From positions 62,001 through 126,000 of the forward strand of contig DATHOE010000012.1 in NCBI GenBank assembly GCA_035485275.1: 64,000 nt of DNA, given 5' to 3'. Positions 53,290 to 62,009 of this stretch are shown here, one piece after another. A program made the position numbers and the translations under genes. How positions within the stretch are numbered: position 1 is the stretch's first letter; each line of letters begins with the position of its first letter. The notes below the pieces were generated by a model. It was not told where the DNA came from. It searched no databases and worked only from the letters and a program-made list of their open reading frames with translations. Origin of the DNA: DAIDJD01 sp035485275. GTDB taxonomy: Bacteria; Oederibacteriota; JAJYGY01; DAIDJD01.

Positions 53290-55038
53290 ATGTTCAAGAA
53301 CGCCTTCTCGTTTCTGCAGAAGATCGGCAAGTCCCTGATGCTGCCCGTGGCGGTCCTGCCCGTGGCGGGCCTCCTGCTGGGCATCGGCGCGGCGCAGTTC
53401 TCCTGGATCCCCGCGGAGCTCTCCCACATCATGAAGGAGAGCGGGGACGTCATCTTCAGCAACCTGCCCCTGATCTTCGCCATCGGGGTGGCCCTCGGGT
53501 TCACGGAGAACGACGGCGTCTCGGCCGTGGCGGCCACGGTCGGCTTCCTGGTCATGGTCGGCACCATGGGCGTCATGGCCGGCGTGCTCAGGCACCCGAC
53601 CGAGTCCGTCATGGGCATCGACTCCATCGACACCGGGGTCTTCGGCGGCATCATGGCCGGCGGCCTGGCCGGCTACCTCTTCAACCGCTACTACCGCATC
53701 GCCCTGCCCCCCTACCTGGGCTTCTTCGGCGGCAAGCGCTTCGTGCCCATCGTCACGGCCGTGGCGGCCATCGGCCTGGGCGTGGCCCTGTCCGTGGTGT
53801 GGCCCCCGGTGCAGTTCGGGATCAACAAGTTCTCCGCCTGGGCCGCCTACTCCGACCCCCGCACCGCGGCCACGGTCTACGGCTTCGTGGAGCGCATGCT
53901 GCTGCCCTTCGGCCTGCACCACATCTGGAACGTGCCCTTCTTCTTCACCATGGGCAGCTTCACCGACGCCACGGGCAAGGTCGTGCACGGCGACATCAAC
54001 CGCTTCTTCGCCGGCGACCCGAGCGCGGGGATATTGTCGGGCGCCTTCCTGTTCAAGATGTTCGGCCTTCCCGGCGCGGCCATCGCCATGTGGCGCTGCG
54101 CCAAGCCGGAGAACCGGGTCAAGGTGGGCAGCCTCATGATCTCCGCGGCCCTGACCTCCTTCCTGACCGGCATCACCGAGCCGATCGAGTTCTCCTTCAT
54201 GTTCGTGGCGCCGCTTCTCTACGTCATGCACGCCTTCCTGGCCGCCTCCACCCAGTTCGTCGCCAACACCCTGGGCATGCACATGGGCTTCACCTTCTCC
54301 CAGGGCTGCATCGACTTCGTGGTCTTCAACATGTTCGGGACCTTCGCCCAGCGCTGGTGGCTGGTGCTGATCCTCGGGCCGATCTACTTCGCCATCTACT
54401 ACGCGTCCTTCACCTGGGCCATCAAGTATTTCGACCTCAAGACCCCGGGGCGGGAGGACGACAGCGTGGACGCGTCCGCGGAGGGCTCCGACGCGGGCCG
54501 CTCCCTGGGCCTGGTGCTGGCCTTCGGCGGGCGCAACAACATCACGAACCTGGACGCCTGCATCACGCGTTTGCGGGTGGCGGTGAAGGACCCCGGCCTG
54601 GTGGACGAGGCCCGGCTGAAGGCCCTGGGCGCGGCCGGTGTGATGAGGATCGGCAACGGGGTGCAGGCCGTGTTCGGCCCGGCCTCGGAGAACCTCAAGA
54701 CGGACATGGAAATCTACCTGAAGAAGGCCGGGCCTGAGGCCGACGGAAACGGCGTCGCGGTGGCAGGGAAGCCCAAGGCCCCCGCTTCCGCGGCGGCGGT
54801 CGCGGCGGACCCGGCCAAGGCCGGGCGCATCCTCGCCGCGCTCGGGGGCAAGGGCAACCTCGGCCGCTCCGCGGCCGTGGCCGCGACCCGCATCCGGGTG
54901 ACCTTGAGGGACGCGGCCCTGGTGGACGCGAAAGCCCTGGAAGGCGCCGGCGTGATGGCCGTGCAGGACCTCGGCAACGGGGAGCGGGACTTGATCGTGG
55001 GCCAGGACGCGGCAGGATTGGCTGGGGGCTTGGTTTGA
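53290..55038 (+). CDS. Glucose/GlcNAc-family PTS permease IIC-IIB with a second, Cys-less IIB
   Basis: The 582-residue protein has a IIC membrane domain (about 1-385) with LPFGLHHIWNVPFFF, HGDINRFFAGDPSAG and the GITEPIEFSFMFVAPLLYVMHA motif of the ptsG/nagE group. IIB lies at about 405-480, with phospho-Cys C424 in LDACITRLRV. A second IIB-like domain follows at about 510-582, where A531 replaces the Cys in VAATRIRV. It lies 9 bp after the IIA-HPr-EI gene, so the two genes form a complete system. The sugar is glucose or GlcNAc; the glucosidase nearby favours glucose. Confidence 0.92.
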   Translation: MFKNAFSFLQKIGKSLMLPVAVLPVAGLLLGIGAAQFSWIPAELSHIMKESGDVIFSNLPLIFAIGVALGFTENDGVSAVAATVGFLVMVGTMGVMAGVLRHPTESVMGIDSIDTGVFGGIMAGGLAGYLFNRYYRIALPPYLGFFGGKRFVPIVTAVAAIGLGVALSVVWPPVQFGINKFSAWAAYSDPRTAATVYGFVERMLLPFGLHHIWNVPFFFTMGSFTDATGKVVHGDINRFFAGDPSAGILSGAFLFKMFGLPGAAIAMWRCAKPENRVKVGSLMISAALTSFLTGITEPIEFSFMFVAPLLYVMHAFLAASTQFVANTLGMHMGFTFSQGCIDFVVFNMFGTFAQRWWLVLILGPIYFAIYYASFTWAIKYFDLKTPGREDDSVDASAEGSDAGRSLGLVLAFGGRNNITNLDACITRLRVAVKDPGLVDEARLKALGAAGVMRIGNGVQAVFGPASENLKTDMEIYLKKAGPEADGNGVAVAGKPKAPASAAAVAADPAKAGRILAALGGKGNLGRSAAVAATRIRVTLRDAALVDAKALEGAGVMAVQDLGNGERDLIVGQDAAGLAGGLV

Positions 55039-55058
55039 AGCTTTAGAGGGAATATAAT
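55030..55058 (+). promoter_or_regulatory. Strong sigma-70-type promoter
   Basis: TTGGTT (55030-55035), 17-nt spacer, TATAAT (55053-55058). It overlaps the end of the PTS permease gene and drives the next gene. The leader contains the inverted repeat ATTCAGTG/CACTGAAT (55072-55079, 55102-55109). Confidence 0.7.
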
Positions 55059-55135
55059 TGGATTTAGGGGCATTCAGTGGGGGATGCGCCCGCGTGCCTG
55101 ACACTGAATCGTTAAAACCGCCTATCTGAGGACCC

Positions 55136-55777
55136 ATGTCCGAACCAAAAACGAACCCGGTGCGCGCGGAGCTGGAGGCCATGCGCATGAAGGCCGACCT
55201 CCAGGTCACCTCCCACAGCTACCTGCGGGACTATTATCTCGGCTGGGGCCAGCGCCTCAACCTCTACACCCTCTTGTTCTCGGCCGCCCTGCTCTTGTTC
55301 ACCCTGACCCCCTCGGACTTCCTGCAGAGGACCCTGGACCTGCCCCCGGACGGCTACCGCTGGGTCATGGCCGCGGCGGCCTTCCTGACCTTCTGCCTTT
55401 CGCTGGTGGACCTGGCCTGGAACCCCACCGCGAAGTCCAAGGCGCATGACCAGGCCGTGGGCCACTACCTGCGCATGATCTACGAGCTGCGCAGCCTGAT
55501 GATCGTGGGCAAGGGCGTGGACTCGGAGAAGGTCCGCTGGATCCAGGAGGAGTTCCTGGACGCCTCGGACCTGCCGCGCATCCCCGAAGGCAAGGCCCTG
55601 GTCTTCAAGCAGCGCCACCTGGTCAAGCTGGCCCTGGCCCAGTTGCTGGAGCAGAACCCGCACCGGCCGCTCTGGTGGCTGAAGCTGCGCCTGCTCTGGA
55701 ACCCCCACCTGGCCGAGCCCCTGGCGCCGCCGGCGCACAAAGCGGCCGCCCTTCCGGCGAAGCCGCCGAAGAAATAG
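55136..55777 (+). CDS. Hypothetical 2-TM protein
   Basis: The 213-residue protein has a charged N-terminus, two TM helices (about 45-62 and 78-100), and a long cytoplasmic helical region after NPTAKSKAHDQAVGHYLRMIYELRSLM. It ends in a Pro/Ala/Lys tail. The 2-TM layout followed by a helical tail is loosely like SLATT-type membrane proteins, but similarity is too weak to assign. It has its own promoter. Confidence 0.65.
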   Translation: MSEPKTNPVRAELEAMRMKADLQVTSHSYLRDYYLGWGQRLNLYTLLFSAALLLFTLTPSDFLQRTLDLPPDGYRWVMAAAAFLTFCLSLVDLAWNPTAKSKAHDQAVGHYLRMIYELRSLMIVGKGVDSEKVRWIQEEFLDASDLPRIPEGKALVFKQRHLVKLALAQLLEQNPHRPLWWLKLRLLWNPHLAEPLAPPAHKAAALPAKPPKK

Positions 55778-55778
55778 C

Positions 55779-57872
55779 CTAGAGTTCCACCACCGTCCAC
55801 TGCGTCACGCCCTTGAAGGTCCCCTCCTTGCTTTCCACCGTGACGACGGGCCGGCCCTTGGTTTCCTGCACGGCCAGCTTGCGCAGCGAATAGTCGCCCT
55901 TCTCATACCCGTATCCGTCCCCGGCATCCTCATAGAGCCAGCCTTCGGCGTGCCCCTTGCGGTCCAGGTTCACGTAGAGCGTGAGCTTGGAGACCTTCAC
56001 CCCGGTGTTCTGCACCACCGGCCCGGTGGGCAGGAGCGCCCCGGGCCGCAGGCGCAGCACGGGCAGGTCGGGGTCCGTCATGGACTCGAAGCTCAGCAGC
56101 TTCCAGTCGCCCTTGGGCAGGGGATGCTCGACCGTATGGTCCTCAAAGGGCTGCGTCTGCACCAGCAGGTCGCCGCCCAGGAGGAAGGAACTGTCCTCGC
56201 TGCGCAGGCTCGCGTCCGTGGGGTCGGCGAAGAAGAGGGGACGGGCCACGGGCAGGCCCGTGGACGCGGCCTGCTCAAAGACCGTGTAGAGGTAGGGCAT
56301 GAGGCGGTAGCGGCGTTCGATGGCCCGGCGGCAGGTGTCCTCCGTGGCCGCGCCGAAGGCCCAGGGCTCCTTGTTGGTGTCGTGGCGGTCGGCGTGGGCG
56401 CGGCAGAAGGGCAGCAGGGTCCCGATGCCCATCCAGCGGGCGAATAGCTTGGGCGTGCCATTGCCGATGAAGCCGCCGATGTCCGGGCCGGCGAAGGGCT
56501 GGCCGGAAAGCCCTAAGTTCAGGACCATGGGCACGGACAGGCCCAGATGGGTCCAGTCCGCGGTGTTGTCGCCGGTCCAGGCGGCGGCGTAGCGCTGGCC
56601 GCCGATGAAGTTGGCGCGGGACAGCACGAAGGGACGCTTGTCCGGCCGGGCCTGCTGGATGCCCTGGCGGGTGGCCTTGACCATGAGCATGCCGTAGACG
56701 TTGTGGAAGCGCGCGTGCGGCCCGCCGCCGTATCCGCCGAAGCGGTTGTCCAGCGGCATGGTCTTGTCCTTCACGAACACGCAGGGCTCGTTCATGTCGT
56801 TCCACACGCCGTCGATGCCGTGCGCCAGGAAGGGCCCGTACAGGGAGGCCCACCAGTCGCGCACGTCCGTGCGGGTGAAGTCCGGGAAGACGCAGGGCCC
56901 GGGCCAGACCTTGCCCTGGTACGCGGCGCCGGCGGCGGTCTTCACCCAGGCGTCCATCTTGGTGCCCTGGTCGTAGACGGAATAGCCGGGCTGGGCGCCC
57001 ACGCCCGGGTCGATCATCCAGATCGTGTGGAAGCCTTCGGCGTGCAGGTCCGCGTTGAGCTTGGTCGGGTCCGGGAAGCTCTGCGGGTCGAAGGTGAAGA
57101 TCTTGTACTTGTCCATGTAGTTGATGTCGAGCCAGATCACGTCCGCGGGGATGCGGCGCGCGCGGAACTCGGCCGCGATCTCCCGCACCCGGCTGTCGGG
57201 GAAGTAGGAGTAGCGGCACTGGTGGTAGCCCAGGGCCCATTTGGGCGGCAGGGGGATGCTGCCGGTCAGAAGGGCCAGCTTGCGCATGACCTCCTGCGGG
57301 GTGGCGCCGGGCAGGATGTAGACCGGGAAGGGCGGCCCGCTGCTGTCGAAGGTGACCCCCTCGCTCAGATCGATGTTCATCCTCCAGGTGCTGTCGGCCA
57401 GGATACCCACCGCGCTGCCGTCCTTGGCCACGGCCAGGACCCAGGGATGCGCCTCATAGAGCTGCTTGGCGCCGGCCGTGTAGTGGTAGGAATCCGTGTT
57501 CCAGACCTCGGTCAGGGCGCCGTTGCGCCGCAGGCCGCCGGCCACCTCGCCCGTGCCGTAGAGGTCCCAGTCCTTGGGGACGGGCACATGCACGCTGATG
57601 CCGCCGAAGAAGTGCCGCACGAATTCCGGCCGCAGGCCCGGGGTCGCGGTGAGGGGCTCGCCCTGGATGAAGGAATCCTTGAGGGCGAAGGAGGGAAGGC
57701 TTCTGTCCGCTCCCTGGGGCCAGAAACGGAACATGCCGCCCGGGATGGCCTCGGCGCTGGAGGGGACGGTCCCGGCCTGGGCTGCCCGGCCGAGGCCCAG
57801 GCTCAGCAGGAAGCCGAGGACGAAGAATTTTAACCATGCGAAGGTGGTGCCGAGACGCGGACGCTTGGTCAT
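55779..57872 (-). CDS. Secreted GH31 alpha-glucosidase
   Basis: The 697-residue protein has a signal peptide (ending AAQAG near 33). GH31 motifs are WALGYHQCRYSYFPDSRVREIA, IPADVIWLDINYMDKYKIFTFDP, the nucleophile Asp in DGVWNDMNEP and the acid/base Asp region AAWTGDNTADW. A proximal beta-sandwich (PFEDHTVEHPLPKGDW) and C-terminal strands follow. It probably releases glucose from alpha-glucosides outside the cytoplasm, feeding the PTS encoded nearby on the other strand. Confidence 0.95.
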   Translation of the reverse strand: MTKRPRLGTTFAWLKFFVLGFLLSLGLGRAAQAGTVPSSAEAIPGGMFRFWPQGADRSLPSFALKDSFIQGEPLTATPGLRPEFVRHFFGGISVHVPVPKDWDLYGTGEVAGGLRRNGALTEVWNTDSYHYTAGAKQLYEAHPWVLAVAKDGSAVGILADSTWRMNIDLSEGVTFDSSGPPFPVYILPGATPQEVMRKLALLTGSIPLPPKWALGYHQCRYSYFPDSRVREIAAEFRARRIPADVIWLDINYMDKYKIFTFDPQSFPDPTKLNADLHAEGFHTIWMIDPGVGAQPGYSVYDQGTKMDAWVKTAAGAAYQGKVWPGPCVFPDFTRTDVRDWWASLYGPFLAHGIDGVWNDMNEPCVFVKDKTMPLDNRFGGYGGGPHARFHNVYGMLMVKATRQGIQQARPDKRPFVLSRANFIGGQRYAAAWTGDNTADWTHLGLSVPMVLNLGLSGQPFAGPDIGGFIGNGTPKLFARWMGIGTLLPFCRAHADRHDTNKEPWAFGAATEDTCRRAIERRYRLMPYLYTVFEQAASTGLPVARPLFFADPTDASLRSEDSSFLLGGDLLVQTQPFEDHTVEHPLPKGDWKLLSFESMTDPDLPVLRLRPGALLPTGPVVQNTGVKVSKLTLYVNLDRKGHAEGWLYEDAGDGYGYEKGDYSLRKLAVQETKGRPVVTVESKEGTFKGVTQWTVVEL

Positions 57873-57936
57873 CGATTCCCTTTGTGCTACGGGTGAAGGC
57901 GCGGAATGCGCGTGGATTATCGCCGAATTCAGGCCG

Positions 57937-57973
57937 AAAAAAAAGACGGGGGGCCCGCGGGCCCCCCGTCTTT
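57937..57973 (-). terminator. Terminator of the cold-shock gene
   Basis: The 15-bp stem AAAGACGGGGGGCCC with its complement around GC runs, on the minus strand, into eight T residues. Confidence 0.92.
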
Positions 57974-57997
57974 CGACTTAGAAGTTTTGAGGTCTTC

Positions 57998-58207
57998 TCA
58001 GCTGATGGGCTCGACGTTCAGGGCCTGGGGGCCTTTGGCTCCCTGCTCCACATCAAAGGTCACAGCCTGGCCTTCAGCCAGCGTCTTGAAGCCGCTCGCC
58101 TTGATGGCCGAGAAGTGGACAAAGACGTCCGCTCCGCCCGGCTGTTCCAGAAAGCCAAAACCCTTCTGTTCGTTGAACCATTTCACCTTGCCCTTGACCG
58201 CGCCCAT
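57998..58207 (-). CDS. CspA-family cold-shock protein
   Basis: The 69-residue single OB-fold RNA chaperone has RNP1 KGFGFLEQ and RNP2-like VFVHFSAI. ATG 58207 was chosen because ACGGAGG precedes it and the family begins there; an in-frame upstream extension has no support. The ~155-nt stretch upstream of it (58208-58362) holds no gene and may contain a cold-responsive leader. Confidence 0.96.
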   Translation of the reverse strand: MGAVKGKVKWFNEQKGFGFLEQPGGADVFVHFSAIKASGFKTLAEGQAVTFDVEQGAKGPQALNVEPIS

Positions 58208-58362
58208 GCCTAGCCTCCGTGTATTCCTTCTCTCGGTCCCGGACTGCCCCGAGCGCGCCACCAGCGGGTTCGGAGTCCGTAAAAAACCATGGATATTGTG
58301 GCCCTAGTGGGGCCGAATCGCGAGGATAAAAAGAGGCCCTTTGTATTTTTTACATGCCTGTA

Positions 58363-60153
58363 TCATTGGGCCGCGTGGGTCTGCAGCGTGTAGATTTCCC
58401 TGAAATAGCCAGGCGTATCAAGGAGTTCCTGGGATGTGCCGCTTTCGGCCAGGCGCCCGCCGTCCAGCACGGCCAGACGGCCGCAATGCAGGACCCCCGA
58501 GGCGCGGTGCGTGATGATGATGGCGGAGCGTCCGCGCAGGGTGTCGCGCAGGGCGTTGAGGATGCGTTTCTCGGTCTCGCCGTCCAGCGCGCTGGTGCAG
58601 TTGTCCAGGATCAGCAGCTCGGGTTTGCCCACCAGGGCCCGGGCCAGGGCCAGGCGTTGGCGCTGGCCGCCGGACAGGGAGACCCCGCGTTCCCCCAGAG
58701 CGCTGTCCAGCCCCCGCGGAAGGCTCCGCACGAAGTCGGCCATCTCCGCGGTCTTGAGGGCCTCCCAGAGCCCGGCCTCGTCCGCGGGGGAGTGGCGGAA
58801 GGAGAGGTTCTCGCGGATGGCGCCGGAGAAGAGGATGGGCTCCTGGGGCACCAGGCCGAAGCTGCGCCGCAGGCTCTGCAGGTCCCAGTCCCGCACGTCG
58901 ACGCCGTTGACCAGGACGCGGCCCTGGTCCACGTCGTAGAAGCGCAGCAGGAGCGCCATGAGGGTCGACTTGCCGCCGCCGCTGGGCCCGAGGATGCCCA
59001 GTTGCTCCCCGGCCTTCAGCTCCAGGCTCAGGTCCCGCAAGGCCCAGGGGAATTCCGCGCCGTAGCGGAACCAGACCTTCTCGAAGCGCAGGTCCTTCAG
59101 CGGCCCCTCGAAGGTCCGCGCCGCGGGCCGGTTCACGATGGATGGCGGCCGGTCAAGCAGCTGGAAGACCTTGGTCAGGGAGCCGCTGGCCTCGCTGATG
59201 AGCTGGGGCAGGCTGCAGATCTGCATGACCGCCGGATAGAGGCTGTTGAAGTATCCGTTGAAGGCCACCAGGGTGCCGAGGGTGGTGCGGCCGTGCAGGT
59301 ACAGGATGCCGCCGACCACGAAGATGGACAGGTAGCCCAGGTGGATGCACAGGCCGTTCAACGAGCCGTACAGCGCCCGCAGGCGGGTCTGGCGGATGTT
59401 CAGGCCGGCGTGGAAAAAGGCCCGCTTGCGGAAGGCGGCCGACTCCATGTCCTCGGTGGCGTAGCTGCGGATCACCCGGGCGGCGTTCACCTTCTCCGAC
59501 ACCATGCCCATCAGGATGCCCCAGCTCTCGCGGTTGGTCTCGCTGCTGTCGAGCATCGCCGGTTGCATGGCGAAGAAGATGACCACCATCAGGGGGAAGA
59601 CCCCGCTGATGGCCCAGGTAAGGGGAACGCTCATGTGGACCAGGATCACGTAGCCGCCCAGCACCACCAGGGCGTTGGCCAGGGCGTTGATGATGTTGGC
59701 GGACAGCTGCTGGGTCAGGTTGGCGGGGTCCTGCAGGGCCACGGTCAGCAGCACCCCGGCGTGGGAGGCGTCGTAGAATTCCTGCGACTGGCGCAGCAGG
59801 CGGTTCGCCAGGAGCGTGCGCGCCTGTTGGGTCACCACGGCCATGAGGCGGTTGAGCAGCTTGTTGAAGAGGTAGAAGAGCCAGAAATTGAGGATGAGGA
59901 CCAGCAGGCCCACGCCGATGAGCAGGCTGTAGCGGCCCAGGAGGAAGACGCCTCCCAGCAGGGTCCCGCGGTCCAGGTGGGTGGCCAGGGAGGGCAGCAG
60001 CACGTCGTCCACCATGGCCTTGGTGGCGTAGGGCCACCACAGCCCCAGCCCCACGCGCAGGACCACGTTCAGGGTCAGCAGGGCGATGGCCCCCGGGTGC
60101 GGCAGGACCATCTCCCTGAGGTAGCGCAGGAAGTAGCCGGATTTCCTGCTCAC
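58363..60153 (-). CDS. ABC exporter half-transporter with non-canonical Walker B
   Basis: The 596-residue protein has an N-terminal six-helix TMD (about 20-310) and a C-terminal NBD. The NBD has Walker A GPSGGGKSTL, a Q-loop, the perfect signature LSGGQRQRLALARAL and Walker B LLILDNCTSALDG. The catalytic Glu after the Walker B Asp is Asn, so its own ATP site is expected to be non-hydrolytic. GTG 60153 overlaps the partner stop by GTGA; an apparent longer frame upstream is a shadow. Confidence 0.92.
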   Translation of the reverse strand: MSRKSGYFLRYLREMVLPHPGAIALLTLNVVLRVGLGLWWPYATKAMVDDVLLPSLATHLDRGTLLGGVFLLGRYSLLIGVGLLVLILNFWLFYLFNKLLNRLMAVVTQQARTLLANRLLRQSQEFYDASHAGVLLTVALQDPANLTQQLSANIINALANALVVLGGYVILVHMSVPLTWAISGVFPLMVVIFFAMQPAMLDSSETNRESWGILMGMVSEKVNAARVIRSYATEDMESAAFRKRAFFHAGLNIRQTRLRALYGSLNGLCIHLGYLSIFVVGGILYLHGRTTLGTLVAFNGYFNSLYPAVMQICSLPQLISEASGSLTKVFQLLDRPPSIVNRPAARTFEGPLKDLRFEKVWFRYGAEFPWALRDLSLELKAGEQLGILGPSGGGKSTLMALLLRFYDVDQGRVLVNGVDVRDWDLQSLRRSFGLVPQEPILFSGAIRENLSFRHSPADEAGLWEALKTAEMADFVRSLPRGLDSALGERGVSLSGGQRQRLALARALVGKPELLILDNCTSALDGETEKRILNALRDTLRGRSAIIITHRASGVLHCGRLAVLDGGRLAESGTSQELLDTPGYFREIYTLQTHAAQ

Positions 60154-61964
60154 GGGTCCGCCCGGAAGTAATGGGCGCGGTGCAGGCGGCTGTAGGCGCT
60201 GGCGGGATCGGCCAGCAGGGCGGCCGGGGGGCCCTGTTCCAATATCCGGCCGCCCTCCATCACCACGATGCGGTGGCAGCGCTCCAGGGTGGACAGGCGG
60301 TGGGCGATGACCAGGGCCGTGCGGCCCTTCAGAAGCAGGTCGATGGCGGCCTGCAGGCGCGCCTCCTCCAGGGAATCCAGCGAGGAGGTGGCCTCGTCGA
60401 GGATGACCAGGCTGGGGTCGATCAGGAGCGCGCGGGCGATGGCCAGGCGCTGGCCCTGGCCGCGAGAGGGCTGGACACCCTGGGATCCGCCGATGCGGGT
60501 GTCCAGCCCCTCCGGCAGGGAGCGCGCGTAGTCCCCGATCTGGGCCGCGTCCAAGACGGTCCACAGCTCCGCGTCCGTGGCCTCGGGCCGGCCGTAGGCG
60601 ACGTTGGCCCTGAGGCTGTCCTGGAAAAGGGTCAGCTCCTGGGGCACCACCCCGATGTTTCGGCGCAGGCTGCGGGCGTCCAGCTCCTCGATGGGGATGT
60701 TGTCGAGGAGCAGGCGCCCCTGCTGGGGCCGGTAGAAGCCCTGGATGAGCTGGATCAGGGTGGTCTTTCCGCAGCCGGTGTGGCCGACCAGGGCCACGCT
60801 CTGCCCGGGTTCGACGCTCAAGGAGAGGCTTTTGAGCACCGGCCTCCCGGGCTCGTACTGGAAGCCGAGATCCTCGATGTCGATGCGGCCCTGGAGGCGC
60901 CCCACCCGCCGCTTGCGCTCGCGGTCCGCGTCCTCCTCCACCTCGGCCAGCAGGGACTGGATGCGCTGGGCCGAGACCGAGGACTGCTGCCAGGTGTTGA
61001 CCAGGTTGAAGGCCCCCTGCACCGGCGCCAGGATGAAGTTAATGAAGAGGTAGAGGGTCACCAGCTCGCCCAGGCTCAAGGACCCGTTGTACACCAGCAG
61101 GCAGCCCACGGCGTAGGCGGCGTGCGAGCTGATGTTGGCGGTGAAGCCGCCCCAATTGCCCATCACCACGCCGAACATGGACATGCGGTACCAGGTGTCG
61201 CTGGAGCGGTGGCCGAACTCGTAGTGCTTGAGGGCCTCGCTGCGTTCGCGCGCGAAGGCCTGGATCACGGACATGCCCTTGAGCTTCTCGCCCCAGTTGC
61301 CCCACAAATAGTCCTCGGCCCGGCGCCATAGGCGGGCGGCCCGGTGCACCAGGGGCAGGTAGCGGTGGAAGAGCCAGGCGTAGGCCGGGATGAAGGCCAC
61401 CACGATGACGGCCAGCTGGCGGTTCCAGCAGGCCAGGATGGCCAGGCTGGCCAGGCCCATCAGGGTCGACAGCGTCACGTTGACCAGGTCCCCGCCCACG
61501 AGGTTGAGCAGCTGGCGGGTGTCGGTGGTCACCTGGTTGACGATCTCCCCGCTCAGGGTCCGGTCGAAGAAGCGCAGCTGCACGCGGTGGAGCTTCTCGA
61601 AGACCACCGCCCGCAGCTCGGCGACCACGTCCTCGATGATGCGGGCGGTGCCGAGGTTCCCCACGAAATTCAGGGTCTGCAGCACCAGGGCGTAGCAAAG
61701 GTAGAGGCCGCAGAAGACCCACACGCGGCTCTCCGCGGCCTGGGGCAGGCCAAGGCGCAGGAAAAAGCCGTTGACCAGCGGGTCGGCCGGGGAGGCGTTG
61801 ATGACGTCGTCGATGTAGACTTTGAAGGCGTAGGGCGTCAGGATACCGGCGAGGAAATAGGCGCCGTAAACGAGAAACCAGCGCGTGATGCGCTCGCGGT
61901 GCGGCTTGAAAAAAGGGCCAAAAGAAAGGAAGACTTTCAGGTTTGAAAACGCGGAAGGCTCCAT
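60150..61964 (-). CDS. ABC exporter half-transporter with degenerate signature
   Basis: The 604-residue TMD-NBD protein has Walker A GHTGCGKTTL and Walker B LVILDEATSSLDS with intact Glu, but the signature reads PSRGQGQRLA in place of LSGGQ. Paired with the downstream partner (intact LSGGQ, Walker B Asn) it gives one consensus and one degenerate ATP site, the pattern of heterodimeric exporters such as TM287/288. The substrate (drug, lipid or peptide) is unknown. Confidence 0.93.
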   Translation of the reverse strand: MEPSAFSNLKVFLSFGPFFKPHRERITRWFLVYGAYFLAGILTPYAFKVYIDDVINASPADPLVNGFFLRLGLPQAAESRVWVFCGLYLCYALVLQTLNFVGNLGTARIIEDVVAELRAVVFEKLHRVQLRFFDRTLSGEIVNQVTTDTRQLLNLVGGDLVNVTLSTLMGLASLAILACWNRQLAVIVVAFIPAYAWLFHRYLPLVHRAARLWRRAEDYLWGNWGEKLKGMSVIQAFARERSEALKHYEFGHRSSDTWYRMSMFGVVMGNWGGFTANISSHAAYAVGCLLVYNGSLSLGELVTLYLFINFILAPVQGAFNLVNTWQQSSVSAQRIQSLLAEVEEDADRERKRRVGRLQGRIDIEDLGFQYEPGRPVLKSLSLSVEPGQSVALVGHTGCGKTTLIQLIQGFYRPQQGRLLLDNIPIEELDARSLRRNIGVVPQELTLFQDSLRANVAYGRPEATDAELWTVLDAAQIGDYARSLPEGLDTRIGGSQGVQPSRGQGQRLAIARALLIDPSLVILDEATSSLDSLEEARLQAAIDLLLKGRTALVIAHRLSTLERCHRIVVMEGGRILEQGPPAALLADPASAYSRLHRAHYFRADP

Positions 61965-62009
61965 GCGGCCAGTTTAAACGCAGAGGCCTTCCCCCACACA
62001 GGCAAATTT

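Noticed and set aside
58363..60564. A 733-codon frame that would extend the ABC subunit N-terminally
   Set aside because: The first ~137 codons are antiphase to the partner ABC gene and low-complexity. The GTG at 60153 gives the normal TMD start and the genome's usual GTGA overlap.
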